Shown here: positions 16,581 to 25,665 of the stretch, in pieces
How positions within the stretch are numbered: position 1 is the first letter of the stretch
How the letters are laid out: every line of letters starts with the position of its first letter
Assembly: GCF_019429535.1 (NCBI RefSeq)
Contig: NZ_JAHXZM010000003.1
Location: 540,372 to 604,371 of the forward strand
DNA from: Sphingomonas citricola
GTDB lineage: Bacteria > Pseudomonadota > Alphaproteobacteria > Sphingomonadales > Sphingomonadaceae
DNA length: 64,000 bases
Direction: 5' to 3'
Program-made: the position numbers and the translations under genes
Notes under the pieces: model-generated
Databases searched by the model: none
Seen by the model: only the letters and a program-made list of their open reading frames with translations
Told to the model about the DNA's origin: nothing

Positions 16581-17381
16581 TCAGACCGGGCGGCGCCGTT
16601 CCTCGGCCATTTCGCGCCCGCGTCGGATCGCGGCGTCCAGCGTGCGCGTCAGCAATCCGTTGAGCGCTGCGTCGGCATCGAGCACGTTCAGACCCCGCCG
16701 CGTCATGCCGCCGGGACTCGCCACCGCATCAGCGAGCGCTGCCGGCGTTCGCTCGCTCGCCGCGGCCATCCGCGCCGCGCCCGCGACCGTGGTCATCGCG
16801 ACCGCCGCCGCGTCGTCGCGGTCCATGCCGCCGGCCACGCCTGCCGCTGCGAGCGCGTCGATGAAGCGGAACAGAAACGCGGGGCCGGTGCCCGATAGCG
16901 CGCCCGCGACCTCGAACGAGGCAGGATCGTCGAACCACCGCACGAGCCCGAGCGGTGCCATCAAGGCGTCGACCGACGCGCGCGCCGCCTCATCCGCCTC
17001 GGGGGCGTGGACCGCGACCACGCCCTCCCCGATCTCGACCGGCAGATTGGGCATGACGACGATCGGCTCGGGGCCGGGGAAGCGGCTGCGCAGCCCGGCA
17101 GCATCGACGCCGGCGAGCATCGACACAATCACCGGCGCGGCGGCGACGCGCGCGGCGTGGCGCGCGGCGACCTCGTCCAGCTGCTGCGGCTTGACCCCCA
17201 GCACGACGATGTCGGGGACACCGGTGGACGGAAGCTCGCGTGCCTGCACGACTCCGGCGGGAAGATCACGGTCGCTGCGGTTGACGACATGAACGTCGCC
17301 GGGTTGGACCACGCCGCTCGCGATCCAGCGACGCAGCATCGCGCCGGCCATGTTGCCGCAGCCGATCATCCACAGGCGCAT
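16581..17381 (-). CDS. proC: Pyrroline-5-carboxylate reductase
   Basis: The last step of proline synthesis, NAD(P)H-dependent reduction of 1-pyrroline-5-carboxylate. At 266 residues it is the normal length. It begins with the dinucleotide-binding MIGCGNMAGAM, has VLGVKPQQLDEV, and ends with the conserved helical dimer domain containing ALSGTGPAFLFRFIDAL and ASPGGMTRRGLNVLD. It is the last gene of a run with ybjN-type and ubiK genes, an order I associate with sphingomonads, and lies 19 bp after the ybjN-type gene. Confidence 0.95.
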   Translation of the reverse strand: MRLWMIGCGNMAGAMLRRWIASGVVQPGDVHVVNRSDRDLPAGVVQARELPSTGVPDIVVLGVKPQQLDEVAARHAARVAAAPVIVSMLAGVDAAGLRSRFPGPEPIVVMPNLPVEIGEGVVAVHAPEADEAARASVDALMAPLGLVRWFDDPASFEVAGALSGTGPAFLFRFIDALAAAGVAGGMDRDDAAAVAMTTVAGAARMAAASERTPAALADAVASPGGMTRRGLNVLDADAALNGLLTRTLDAAIRRGREMAEERRRPV

Positions 17382-17400
17382 GGTAACAGCTCCGTCGCGG

Positions 17401-17919
17401 TCAGGCTTCGCCGTGCGTCTCGACCATCGCAGCGGCGATCGCCTCCGCAGGGGTCTTCCCGCCCCACAGCACGAACTGGAACACGGGATAGAAACGCTCG
17501 CACTCGTCGATCGCGGTCTCGATCATCAGCTCCGCCGCAGTGAGCGACAGGCTGGGTTCGTCGTCGACCGAATCGACCATCGTCGCATTGCGGTAGAGCA
17601 GGATGCCACTCGTCGACCAAAGCTCGAAATGGCCGAGCCAGAGCTGCTCGTTGACGAGCGCGAGCGTTTCCCAGATCGCAGGGCGACGGTCCTCGGTTAC
17701 CTTGACGTCTGGAAAGGCAAGGAACTGCAGCACGCCGTCTTCCTCGCGGAAAAGCGCGCGAAGCTCGTACTCGGTCCAGCTGCCCTTGATCGTCGCGGTG
17801 ATCTCCTCGTCGTGGCGATCGCACGACCACCCGTGCGCGAGGAAGTACGACTCGAGCATTTCGAGCGGTGCCTCGCGTTCGGGTTCCATGTCGGCTTCGT
17901 CGAGCATTATCGACGTCAT
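17401..17919 (-). CDS. YbjN domain protein
   Basis: A 172-residue acidic cytoplasmic protein of the YbjN family: PLEMLESYFLAHGWSCDRHD at the N-terminus, then KGSWTEYELRALFREEDGVLQFLA and LVNEQLWLGHFELWS. YbjN proteins resemble secretion chaperones in fold; in E. coli they affect motility and stress responses, but no biochemical activity is known. The start may be any of three in-frame ATGs within ten codons, none with a strong ribosome site. It is probably co-transcribed with proC. Confidence 0.88.
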   Translation of the reverse strand: MTSIMLDEADMEPEREAPLEMLESYFLAHGWSCDRHDEEITATIKGSWTEYELRALFREEDGVLQFLAFPDVKVTEDRRPAIWETLALVNEQLWLGHFELWSTSGILLYRNATMVDSVDDEPSLSLTAAELMIETAIDECERFYPVFQFVLWGGKTPAEAIAAAMVETHGEA

Positions 17920-17959
17920 CGCACATCAACGCGGAAAACGGAAAGGGGCAGCGTGCGCC

Positions 17960-18238
17960 TCAGCCGTTCTGCGACAGGGGGGGCGCTGCGACCGGTTTGG
18001 CGGCCGCCTCTAGCGCGTCGATCCGCGCGCGGAGCGCATCATTCTCGTCGCGCGCCGCCGCCGCCATCGCCTTCACCGCCTCGAACTCGTCTCGGCTGAC
18101 AAAGTCGAGCCCGCCGACCCATTCGCGGACACGGTCACGCGCACCGGCTTCCGCCTCGCGTCCAACGCCGGCGAGCGTGCCCGCCGCACCGTTCAGCAGT
18201 TTGGCGAAGTCGCCGAAGATCTTGTTTTCCGTCTGCAT
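17960..18238 (-). CDS. ubiK: UbiK/BMFP-family accessory factor
   Basis: A 92-residue protein with an amphipathic N-terminal helix and a C-terminal coiled coil (SRDEFEAVKAMAAAARDENDALRARIDALEAA), the architecture of UbiK (YqiC). In enterobacteria UbiK binds membranes and aids aerobic ubiquinone synthesis together with UbiJ. The N-terminal QTENKIFGDFAKLLNGAAGTL is typical of the alphaproteobacterial branch. It sits 40 bp upstream of the ybjN-type gene in the same run. Confidence 0.85.
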   Translation of the reverse strand: MQTENKIFGDFAKLLNGAAGTLAGVGREAEAGARDRVREWVGGLDFVSRDEFEAVKAMAAAARDENDALRARIDALEAAAKPVAAPPLSQNG

Positions 18239-18262
18239 CGCGCTCGCTCTCGATTTCGTTGC

Positions 18263-18823
18263 TCAGCCGATCATTTGGGACGTTCGGCCCGCCGGCACAA
18301 TGGTATCGGCATTCGGGTTCAGCTGCACGATCTGCCAGTTGAGCACGCCGGCGAAGGCGAGCCAGGCAAGATAGGGCAGCATCAACACCGCCGCCGCCGG
18401 GCGAAAGCGCGAAAACGTCCAGGCGGTGGCGAGCGACAAGGCAAAGATCAGCACGATCACGACGAACGCCGCGCCGACCTTGTGCGCGCCGAAGAACAGC
18501 GGCGTCCACGCCAGATTGAGCGCGAATTGCGCCACGAACAGCACCACCCCCACGACACGCAGCGGGGCACCGCGCGCGGAGATCGCGATCGCGAGGGCGA
18601 AGCCGATCAGCACGTACAGGATCGTCCACGCGACCGGGAACACCCAGCCCGGCGGCGTGAAGCTCGGCTTGGCGAGCGCGACGTACCAGGCGTTCTCGTT
18701 ACCGGCGGCGACGCTGCGCCCCGACAGGAAACCGAGCAGCAGCACCAGCGGCACGACGAACGCGGCCCAGCGCACGAACGACATCCGCAGCTGACCCTTC
18801 GACGCAATCGAACCCAATTCCAT
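18263..18823 (-). CDS. tspO: TspO/MBR family membrane protein
   Basis: A 186-residue protein with five hydrophobic helices and the tryptophan-rich TspO pattern: NAWYVALAKPSFTPPGWVFPVAWTILY, then NLAWTPLFFGAHKVG and PYLAWLAFAGVLNWQI. TspO proteins bind tetrapyrroles and affect porphyrin or stress-linked transport in the membrane. The start at 18823 is the likeliest; its G-rich ribosome site is unusually close. It is upstream of ubiK by 24 bp. It is slightly longer than the canonical 160 residues because of its N-terminus. Confidence 0.9.
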   Translation of the reverse strand: MELGSIASKGQLRMSFVRWAAFVVPLVLLLGFLSGRSVAAGNENAWYVALAKPSFTPPGWVFPVAWTILYVLIGFALAIAISARGAPLRVVGVVLFVAQFALNLAWTPLFFGAHKVGAAFVVIVLIFALSLATAWTFSRFRPAAAVLMLPYLAWLAFAGVLNWQIVQLNPNADTIVPAGRTSQMIG

Positions 18824-18946
18824 CCCCTTCACGGTCGCGTCGCCGGTGCACGATCGACGCGCGCGCGTAAACACCCTATCGCGGGGCGACGTTCCGTATC
18901 GGTCCCATCGCGAGGCGCCACGACGTCGCGGCAGCCCGCACGCAGA

Positions 18947-19681
18947 TCAGCGCAGCGTCGCCGCGATCAGGAATTCGACGTTACCGTTCGGGCCGGTGAT
19001 CGGGCTCTCGGTGATCCCCTCAACGTTCCAGCCGCGCGCGGTGAACCAGTCCGCGACCTCGGTGCAGACGCGTGCGTGGACCGCGGCATCGCGTACCACC
19101 CCGCCCTTCCCGACCTCTTCGCGACCGGCCTCGAACTGCGGCTTGATCAACGCCATCGCGCGCCCGCCGGTGCGAACGAAGCCGAGCGGCTTGTCGAGGA
19201 CCTTGGCGAGGCCGATGAAGCTCGCGTCGCACACCACCAGATCGATCGGCTCGGGCACGTGATCCGCCGTCAGGATGCGCGCGCTGGTCTGTTCGTGGAC
19301 GACGACGCGGGGATCCTGCCGCAACTTCCACGCGAGCTGGTTGCTGCCGCTGTCGACCGCGTAGACGCGCACCGCGCCGCGGCTGAGCATCACGTCGGTG
19401 AAGCCTCCGGTCGAGGAGCCGACGTCGATCGCGACGGCGCCGGTCACGTCCCAGCCGAAATGATCGAGGCCGTGCGCCAGCTTCACTCCGCCGCGCGAGA
19501 CCCAGGGATGGTCGCGTCCGCGCACGTCGAGGATCACGTCCTCGACGAGCGCCTGCCCCGGCTTGTCGACCTTGCGATCACCGACGAATACCAGCCCTGC
19601 CATGATGAGCGCCTGCGCACGTGCACGCGACTCAACGAGTCCGCGGTCCACCAGCATCTGATCGGCACGTTGCTTCGCCAT
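18947..19681 (-). CDS. tlyA: TlyA-family rRNA 2'-O-methyltransferase / hemolysin homologue
   Basis: A 244-residue protein with an N-terminal S4 RNA-binding domain (QRADQMLVDRGLVESRARAQALIMAG) and a FtsJ-like methyltransferase domain (VAIDVGSSTGGFTDVML for SAM binding, DLVVCDASFIGL, then ALIKPQFEAG). Mycobacterial TlyA methylates 16S and 23S rRNA and confers capreomycin sensitivity; the hemolysin label is historical. tlyA often neighbours dxs, and dxs lies 1.3 kb away here, separated by two genes. No ribosome site stronger than average is visible. Confidence 0.92.
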   Translation of the reverse strand: MAKQRADQMLVDRGLVESRARAQALIMAGLVFVGDRKVDKPGQALVEDVILDVRGRDHPWVSRGGVKLAHGLDHFGWDVTGAVAIDVGSSTGGFTDVMLSRGAVRVYAVDSGSNQLAWKLRQDPRVVVHEQTSARILTADHVPEPIDLVVCDASFIGLAKVLDKPLGFVRTGGRAMALIKPQFEAGREEVGKGGVVRDAAVHARVCTEVADWFTARGWNVEGITESPITGPNGNVEFLIAATLR

Positions 19682-19823
19682 TGCCGCGCCTTACTCAATG
19701 CGCCGCGATCTGACAGCGTTTTCATGCTCGAAGCACGAAACGGCTCGCCGCAATCGGACCACGTCCGGTGCCGATTGCTGCGCTGCACGATTGTCTATCG
19801 GCTTAGTAGGTAATAGCTTCATG

Positions 19824-19871
19824 GGCGAGGCCGCGGTGGTGCCGACCCCTAGACTGCGCCGCGGCCTCGCC
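19824..19871 (+). promoter_or_regulatory. Large perfect hairpin just before a ribosome binding site
   Basis: A perfect 13-bp inverted repeat (19824-19836 with 19859-19871) and a 22-nt loop, ending 4 nt before the Shine-Dalgarno sequence GGAGGTGA (19876-19883) of the downstream hydrolase gene. No T run follows, so it is probably not a simple terminator. It could stabilise the transcript end or control translation. Confidence 0.55.
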
Positions 19872-19887
19872 GATCGGAGGTGACGCA

Positions 19888-20553
19888 ATGGCACGCGCGA
19901 TGTTCGACCTGGCGGTGACGCCGACGATCCTGACCGTACCGGGGCTCGGTGGCTCCGGCCCCGCGCATTGGCAGAGCCTGTGGGAAAAAAGCCGGCCCGA
20001 TACGTCGCGGGTGGAATTGGGGATGTGGGACCGTCCGCATCGCAACGCCTGGGTGACCAAGCTCGATCAGGCCATCTCGTCGGCGCGTGCGCCGGTGATT
20101 CTCGTGGCGCATTCGCTCGGGTGCATCGCGGTCGCGTGGTGGGCGGCGATGAGCCCGCAGCCCTATGGCTGGCCCGTCGCGGGCGCATTGCTGGTCGCCC
20201 CCGCCGACGTCGACCGCGCGCACGTCGCCGACGAGTTGAAGCCGTTCGCGCCAGCGCCGAAGCAATCGCTGCCCTTCCCCTCGATCGTGGTGTCGTCGAC
20301 CGACGACCCGTGGATCGACGCCGACCGCGCGCACAGTCTGGCGGTCGACTGGGGCAGCCATTTCATCGATCTCGGGCCGCATGGCCATATCAACGCGGCG
20401 AGCGGCCTCGGCCGCTGGCCCGAGGGGCTCGAACTGCTCGACCGCGTGCTCGCCGCGGCGGGTGGTCCGTATGGTGAGGTACGCTCGCCGGGTGATGCGC
20501 GCTCGATCCTATCTCGGCCCTGCGCTGGCGACGATCGCCTGCCGCTTGGTTAA
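19888..20553 (+). CDS. RBBP9/YdeN-type serine hydrolase
   Basis: A 221-residue alpha/beta hydrolase. The nucleophile is in VAHSLGC; the acid is probably the Asp in SSTDDPWI and the His lies in GPHGHINAASGLG, giving a complete triad. The opening TVPGLGGSGPAHWQSLWE is characteristic of the RBBP9/YdeN family. It has no signal peptide. It has an excellent ribosome site, preceded by a strong hairpin. The C-terminal 25 residues look unlike the family and run into the convergent gene by 4 bp. The substrate is unknown. Confidence 0.87.
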   Translation: MARAMFDLAVTPTILTVPGLGGSGPAHWQSLWEKSRPDTSRVELGMWDRPHRNAWVTKLDQAISSARAPVILVAHSLGCIAVAWWAAMSPQPYGWPVAGALLVAPADVDRAHVADELKPFAPAPKQSLPFPSIVVSSTDDPWIDADRAHSLAVDWGSHFIDLGPHGHINAASGLGRWPEGLELLDRVLAAAGGPYGEVRSPGDARSILSRPCAGDDRLPLG

Positions 20554-20945
20554 CGCCGAAGTTGCGCGTCGGCGTAGCGGGTCAGCGCCGCGACGTCGGG
20601 CAATGCGGGGATAACCCGTGGGTCGTGCGAGCGCGCCGGGTCCAGCCGCACGACGATCGCGGTCGCCAAATCCTCGACCTCGCCGCTGTCGAGTTTGAGG
20701 AAGCGTTTGAGCGTATCTTCGGGACGCGGCACCACACCCTCGCCGTAGAGCGGCGCGAGCCCCTCGCGTATCGCAGGCGCGACGCGCGGGTCCAGATCGG
20801 CGAATACCGCGTCGAAATCGGCGGCGGTCCATGCGGCCCTCGCCGCCTGCGCGCCACGCACGCGCCGCACCATGTTCCAGTTCACCCACAGCAGGCCAAC
20901 GATGTAGAGCGCGGTCAGCGCCGCAACCTTCTGCCACCCGGTCAT
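20550..20945 (-). CDS. Membrane-anchored protein of unknown function downstream of dxs
   Basis: A 131-residue protein with one N-terminal hydrophobic helix (VAALTALYIVGLLWVNWNMV) and a soluble remainder rich in acidic residues and proline (DLDPRVAPAIREGLAPLYGEG, FLKLDSGEVEDLATAIVVRLD). I do not recognise the family. It follows dxs by 19 bp on the same strand and is probably in its operon. The single anchor predicts a soluble domain on one face of the inner membrane. Codon use matches the neighbours, so the gene looks real. Confidence 0.75.
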   Translation of the reverse strand: MTGWQKVAALTALYIVGLLWVNWNMVRRVRGAQAARAAWTAADFDAVFADLDPRVAPAIREGLAPLYGEGVVPRPEDTLKRFLKLDSGEVEDLATAIVVRLDPARSHDPRVIPALPDVAALTRYADAQLRR

Positions 20946-20964
20946 ACGCGAAATGCCCGGGGGA

Positions 20965-22896
20965 TCAGGCGCTCGCCGCCTGCCCCGCCTCCTGGCTGAC
21001 CTCGTTGTAGCGCAGCGCCTTCAGAACCGTCTCCACGATCGCGTCAGCGTCGAGCCCGGCCTGCGCGTACTGTACCTCGGGTTTGTCCTGATCCTGGAAC
21101 AGGTCGGGCAGGCGCATGGTGCGGATCTTGAGCCCGGCATCGGTCAGCCCCTCGTCCGACGCCATCGTCAGGACGTGCGCGCCAAGACCGCCGACCGCAT
21201 TCTCCTCGATCGTGATCGCGACCTCGTGCGTGGTGAGCAGGCGGCGGATCAGCGCCTCGTCGAGCGGCTTGGCGAAGCGCAGGTCCGCGACTGTGGTCGA
21301 CAGGCCGCGCGCGTCGAGCGTGTCGGCGGCGCGCATCGCCTCGGCGAGACGCGTGCCGAGCGACATGATCGCGACCTTCTTGCCCTCGCGCACGACACGG
21401 CCCTTCCCGATCTCGAGCAGTTCGGGCGTCGCGGGTAGCGCGACGCCGGTGCCATTGCCGCGCGGATAGCGTACCGCGATCGGGCCCGAATCGTGCTCGA
21501 CGCAGGTATGGACCATGTGGACCAGTTCGGCCTCGTCCGCCGCCGCCATGACGACGAAATTTGGCAGTGTGGCGAGATAGGTCACGTCGAACGAACCGGC
21601 GTGGGTCGCACCATCAGCGCCGACGAGGCCGGCGCGGTCGATCGCGAAGCGGACCGGCAGGTTCTGGATCGCGACGTCATGGACGACTTGGTCATAGGCG
21701 CGCTGAAGGAAGGTCGAGTAGATCGCGGCGAACGGCCGCATCCCCTGCGCGGCGAGCCCCGCGGCAAAGGTCACCGCATGCTGCTCAGCGATCCCGACGT
21801 CGAAGAAGCGATCGGGATAAGCATTGGCGAACTTGTCGAGCCCGGTGCCCGACGGCATCGCCGCAGTGATCGCGCAAATGCGCGGATCGTTCGCCGCTTC
21901 CTTCGTCAGTGCCTCGCCGAAGACGTTCTGATATTGCGGCGGGCCCGGCGGGGCCTTCGCCTGCGTGCCGGTGATGACGTCGAACTTCTGCACGCCGTGA
22001 TATTTGTCGGCTGCAGCTTCGGCAGGCGCGTAGCCCTTGCCCTTCTTGGTCACCACGTGGACGAGGATCGGGCCTTCCTCCGCGTCGCGAACATTCTCCA
22101 GTACCGGGATCAGATGCTCGAGATTGTGGCCGTCGATCGGCCCGACGTAGTAGAAGCCTAGTTCCTCGAACAGCGTGCCGCCCATCGTCATTCCGCGGGC
22201 GAATTCGTCGGTCTTGCGCGCCGCCGAATGGAACGGGCGCGGCAGCTTACGCGCGACCTTCTTCATCAAATCGCGCAGCGACAAAAACTCGCGGCTCGAC
22301 ACCATCCGCGACAGATATGCCGACAGACCCCCGACCGGCGGCGCGATCGACATGTCGTTGTCGTTGAGGATGACGACCAGACGATTGCCCGCGGCCTCGG
22401 CGTTGTTCATCGCCTCATACGCCATGCCGGCCGACATCGCGCCGTCGCCGATCACCGCGATGCCCTTGCCCGGCGTGCCCGCGAGCTTGTTGGCGATCGC
22501 GAAGCCGAGCGCCGCCGAAATCGACGTGGACGAATGCGCCGCGCCAAACGGATCGTACTCGCTCTCGCTCCGCTTGGTGAAGCCCGACAGCCCACCGCCC
22601 TGGCGCAGCGTGCGGATGCGGTCGCGTCGCCCGGTCAGGATCTTGTGCGGGTAGCATTGGTGCCCGACGTCCCAGATCAGGCGGTCGCGCGGCGTGTCGA
22701 AGACGTAATGGATCGCAGTGGTCAGTTCGACCACACCGAGGCCAGAACCCAGATGCCCGCCGGTGGTACCGACCGCCGAAATCGTCTCCTGCCGCAGTTC
22801 ATCGGCCAGTTGCGGCAGTTGCTCGGGAGTGAGCTTGCGAAGGTCGGCTGGGGTGTGGACGGTATCGAGCAGCGGCGTCGCAGGAACATTGGCCAT
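20965..22896 (-). CDS. dxs: 1-deoxy-D-xylulose-5-phosphate synthase
   Basis: The first enzyme of the MEP isoprenoid pathway: thiamine-diphosphate-dependent condensation of pyruvate and glyceraldehyde-3-phosphate. The 643-residue protein has [28 protein letters not shown], the ThDP motif [16 protein letters not shown], then [14 protein letters not shown] and [15 protein letters not shown]. The start [16 protein letters not shown] is preferred over an ATG 24 bp upstream by family likeness. No ribosome site is visible, and a -10-like TATATT sits just 9 bp before this ATG, so a leaderless transcript is possible. Confidence 0.96.
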   Translation of the reverse strand: MANVPATPLLDTVHTPADLRKLTPEQLPQLADELRQETISAVGTTGGHLGSGLGVVELTTAIHYVFDTPRDRLIWDVGHQCYPHKILTGRRDRIRTLRQGGGLSGFTKRSESEYDPFGAAHSSTSISAALGFAIANKLAGTPGKGIAVIGDGAMSAGMAYEAMNNAEAAGNRLVVILNDNDMSIAPPVGGLSAYLSRMVSSREFLSLRDLMKKVARKLPRPFHSAARKTDEFARGMTMGGTLFEELGFYYVGPIDGHNLEHLIPVLENVRDAEEGPILVHVVTKKGKGYAPAEAAADKYHGVQKFDVITGTQAKAPPGPPQYQNVFGEALTKEAANDPRICAITAAMPSGTGLDKFANAYPDRFFDVGIAEQHAVTFAAGLAAQGMRPFAAIYSTFLQRAYDQVVHDVAIQNLPVRFAIDRAGLVGADGATHAGSFDVTYLATLPNFVVMAAADEAELVHMVHTCVEHDSGPIAVRYPRGNGTGVALPATPELLEIGKGRVVREGKKVAIMSLGTRLAEAMRAADTLDARGLSTTVADLRFAKPLDEALIRRLLTTHEVAITIEENAVGGLGAHVLTMASDEGLTDAGLKIRTMRLPDLFQDQDKPEVQYAQAGLDADAIVETVLKALRYNEVSQEAGQAASA

Positions 22897-22987
22897 CGTG
22901 GCCGAATATACCACGCTCATGCTCGTGTCGATTGCAACGATCTACCAAGCCTGCCCAATCGCTCGGGTGGTCGGAAGACCGGCCGGG

Positions 22988-23461
22988 TCAGTTGGTGACG
23001 GCGGCAGAGCAGGCGGCGCAGCGCCCGCGCACCTCGATCACCGGACGTTCGGGCGTGAAGCCCGCGTCGCTCGCCGCCGCGCGTACCGCTGCTGTAATCC
23101 GGTCGTTGTCGATATGCGTGGTGATCCCGCAGGCATCGCACACGAGGAAGATGCAATCGTGGCGGCAATTGGGGTGCGTGTTCGCAACATAGGCATTCTC
23201 GCTCTCCACGCGCCGCGCGAGATTGTTGCCGACGAACAGGTCGAGGATACGGTACACGCTGTTGGCGGCGACGCGGCGATCCTGCGCGAGCGACACCGCC
23301 TCCGCAATGTCGTACGCCGAGGCGGGCCGGCTGAACCCGGCGAGCGCGGTAAAGACGCTTTCGCGCATCTGCGTCCACTGCTCGCCCGACTGTTCGAGCC
23401 GCGCCTGCGCCGCGCGGGTCAGTTCCTCGCCGCCGCTCTCGTGATGATCGTGCCCCGCCAT
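22988..23461 (-). CDS. Fur-family metalloregulator, Zur-like
   Basis: A 157-residue Fur-superfamily repressor. The DNA-binding winged helix is in MRESVFTALAGFSRPASAYDIAEAV and RRVAANSVYRILDLFVGNN. The sensor region has HPNCRHDCIFLVCDACG and the C-terminal CAAC, giving the paired CxxC structural zinc site. The His-rich start (MAGHDHHES) and replacement of Fur's usual iron ligands suggest Zur rather than Fur. The ATG at 23461 is the best start. It lies 46 bp after merC on the same strand, so it may sense zinc or another soft metal and regulate that pair. Confidence 0.83.
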   Translation of the reverse strand: MAGHDHHESGGEELTRAAQARLEQSGEQWTQMRESVFTALAGFSRPASAYDIAEAVSLAQDRRVAANSVYRILDLFVGNNLARRVESENAYVANTHPNCRHDCIFLVCDACGITTHIDNDRITAAVRAAASDAGFTPERPVIEVRGRCAACSAAVTN

Positions 23462-23507
23462 GGGAATCGAGATAAGCGCTGCGCCGTCACCCGGCAAGCA
23501 AGCGCGC

Positions 23508-23894
23508 TCAGGCGTGGCGATGGCGGTTGAGCGCGTGCCCGGTGGCAAGCACCACCACCCCCGCGATCGTCAGCATGCTCTCGCCCAGGTGATGCGCGCC
23601 GTGCGGCACGATCACCGCGGCCGCCATCATCGCGAGCCCGGCGCCGCCGAGCATCAACGGCAGCGGACGTCCGTGCGCCAGCACGCCCTGCCCGAACGCG
23701 ACCGCGCCTAACAGGATCGCGAGCACCAGCCCGACCTCGTGGATGATCGGACTGCCGAGCAGCCCGCCCGCGGTCGACAGCGCCGCCACCATCACCGTCG
23801 TCGCGACGCAGTGGACGACGCACGCCGCCGACAGCCACATCGCCCAGCGATCCAGCCGCCCCGCGGCGTTCGGCGATGTGGTCGGGTCTGCCAT
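23508..23894 (-). CDS. MerC-domain membrane protein
   Basis: A 128-residue protein of four hydrophobic helices. The CVVHC motif in the first helix region (WLSAACVVHCVATTVMVAAL) and the HEVG and HGAHHLGES histidines fit the MerC family, whose plasmid members take up Hg2+. Chromosomal MerC-like proteins in sphingomonads often sit next to a Zur-like regulator, as here. No merA or merR is nearby, so mercury resistance is doubtful and zinc or another metal is as likely. A palindrome lies 31 bp upstream. Confidence 0.8.
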   Translation of the reverse strand: MADPTTSPNAAGRLDRWAMWLSAACVVHCVATTVMVAALSTAGGLLGSPIIHEVGLVLAILLGAVAFGQGVLAHGRPLPLMLGGAGLAMMAAAVIVPHGAHHLGESMLTIAGVVVLATGHALNRHRHA

Positions 23895-23924
23895 CACGCG
23901 TCCATCTAACCCCATCGCGCCGAA

Positions 23925-23935
23925 GATACAATATC
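23925..23935. promoter_or_regulatory. AT-rich palindrome upstream of merC, candidate metalloregulator site
   Basis: GATA-CAA-TATC, a perfect 4-bp dyad in an AT-rich island, lies between the divergent merC and ctaA starts. Fur-family operators are AT-rich dyads, and the merC operon encodes a Fur-family protein, so an autoregulatory site is plausible. It also contains TACAAT, which could be a -10 for ctaA. Confidence 0.3.
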
Positions 23936-23999
23936 ACATGGGACATTTTGCCCACCCCGCGCGGATCGACGCTCGGCCTCGAAAGCGGTATGAACGCGC

Positions 24000-25046
24000 A
24001 TGCTTCAGGCGACCCCCGGATATTCGACCACCGCGCGTCCGCTCGCGGTAGCGCGCTGGCTCTACGCGGTCGCCGCATTGATCGTCGCGATGGTGATTGT
24101 CGGTGGGATCACGCGGCTGACCGAATCGGGACTGTCGATCACCGAGTGGAAGCCGATCAGCGGGATTATCCCCCCGCTCACGACGGCGCAGTGGCAGGCC
24201 GAATTCGCGAATTACCAGCGGATCCCCGAATATCAGCAGTTGAACCGCGGCATGTCGCTCGACGGGTTCAAGGCCATCTTCTTCTGGGAATATCTCCACC
24301 GCGTGCTCGGGCGCGTCATCGGCATGGCGTTCGCGCTGCCGCTGATCTGGTTCGCGGTGCGGCGCCGCATCCCGACCGGTTATGGCTGGCGGCTGACCGC
24401 GTTGCTCGCTCTCGGCGGATTGCAGGGGGCGATCGGCTGGTGGATGGTCGCGTCGGGGTTGTCGGAGCGCACCGACGTCAGCCACGTGCGCCTGGCGGTC
24501 CATCTCGTCACCGCGCTGACAATCCTTGCCGGGATCGTGTGGACCGCGCGCGACCTGCGCGCACTCGCCTGGTCACCGCTCGCCAAGCCCGCCGCGCTCA
24601 CGCGCGGCGCGGCCGCCGCGCTGGTGCTGCTGTTCGCGCAGATCACTTACGGTGCGTTCACCGCGGGGCTCGACGCGGGTTACGCCTTTGCAAGCTGGCC
24701 GCTGATGGGTGACGTTCTGTTCCCCGCGGGCGTGCCGATGCTCACGCCCGCCGCGACGAACCTCGTCGACAACCCGATCGTGGTGCAGTTCATCCATCGC
24801 TGGCTGGCGTTCGCGGTCGCGGCGGGCTTACTGACGCTCGCGTGGCGCGCGCGGCGGGCGGGTCACGCGCGCGCGGCGGTCGCGGTGGCGGCACTCGTCA
24901 CGCTGCAGATCGTGCTCGGCGTCGCGACGCTTCTGAGTGGGGTCGAGATTGTGATCGCGGTGTCGCACCAGGCGAATGCCGCGCTGCTCCTGATCGCGAG
25001 CGTCGTCGCGGCGCACGCGCTCAGCAGCCCCCGACGCACCGTTTAA
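24000..25046 (+). CDS. ctaA: Heme A synthase CtaA (COX15 type)
   Basis: Oxidises the C8 methyl of heme O to the formyl of heme A, needed by aa3-type cytochrome oxidase. The 348-residue inner-membrane protein has eight helices and the COX15 motifs GGITRLTESGLSITEWKPISG, FWEYLHRVLGRVIG, DVSHVRLAVHLVTA and FIHRWLAF, with the heme-ligand histidines. It is the alphaproteobacterial type without the Bacillus cysteine pair. An 18-bp inverted repeat with 6-bp arms (25052-25069) follows the stop and could be a weak terminator or an operator for rplM. Confidence 0.95.
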   Translation: MLQATPGYSTTARPLAVARWLYAVAALIVAMVIVGGITRLTESGLSITEWKPISGIIPPLTTAQWQAEFANYQRIPEYQQLNRGMSLDGFKAIFFWEYLHRVLGRVIGMAFALPLIWFAVRRRIPTGYGWRLTALLALGGLQGAIGWWMVASGLSERTDVSHVRLAVHLVTALTILAGIVWTARDLRALAWSPLAKPAALTRGAAAALVLLFAQITYGAFTAGLDAGYAFASWPLMGDVLFPAGVPMLTPAATNLVDNPIVVQFIHRWLAFAVAAGLLTLAWRARRAGHARAAVAVAALVTLQIVLGVATLLSGVEIVIAVSHQANAALLLIASVVAAHALSSPRRTV

Positions 25047-25185
25047 AGGGTCGGGTATCATATTACCCGTCAGCAGAGCCGCCAAAATCTTGACTTGAGC
25101 GCCCGATGCCGGCAATTGGTCGCCATCGACGCGCGGGCCTGCCCGGTGCGTCGCTTTTCTTTTCGGTATAAAGGTCACTAGGCCC

Positions 25186-25665
25186 ATGAAGGCGCTGATG
25201 AAGACCACCAAGTCGGCCAAGCCGCACGAGGTGGAAAAGAAGTGGCACATCGTCGACGCGGAGGGCCTGGTGGTCGGTCGCGCGGCGGTGGTGATCGCCA
25301 ACGTGCTGCGCGGCAAGCACAAGACGAGCTTCACCCCCCACGTCGATTGCGGTGACAACGTCATCGTCATCAACGCGGACAAAATCCGCTTCACGTCGAA
25401 CAAGGCGGAAAAGAAGGTCTATTACAAGCACACCGGTTACGCCGGCGGCATCAAGGGCGTGACCGCGGCCAAGGTGCTGGAAGGCCGCTTCCCCGAGCGC
25501 GTGCTGGAAAAGGCCGTCGAGCGCATGATCCCGCGCGGCCCGCTCGGTCGTGAGCAGATGCGCCACCTGCGTATCTTCAAGGGCAGCGAGCATCCGCACG
25601 AAGCCCAGAACCCCGAGGTTCTCGACATCGCCGGCATGAGCCGCAAGAACAAGGTGGGCGCATAA
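25186..25665 (+). CDS. rplM: 50S ribosomal protein L13
   Basis: A 159-residue early-assembly protein of the large subunit. Family motifs are [40 protein letters not shown] and [26 protein letters not shown]. The C-terminus is slightly longer than in E. coli. A -35-like TTGACT at 25090 lacks a convincing -10 at standard spacing. Its stop overlaps the rpsI ATG (TAATG), giving the conserved L13-S9 operon. Confidence 0.98.
   Translation: MKALMKTTKSAKPHEVEKKWHIVDAEGLVVGRAAVVIANVLRGKHKTSFTPHVDCGDNVIVINADKIRFTSNKAEKKVYYKHTGYAGGIKGVTAAKVLEGRFPERVLEKAVERMIPRGPLGREQMRHLRIFKGSEHPHEAQNPEVLDIAGMSRKNKVGA

Noticed and set aside
18263..18874. Longer tspO start at 18874
   Set aside because: The extra residues are Arg/Cys-rich with no TspO likeness; the start at 18823 brings the length nearer the family.
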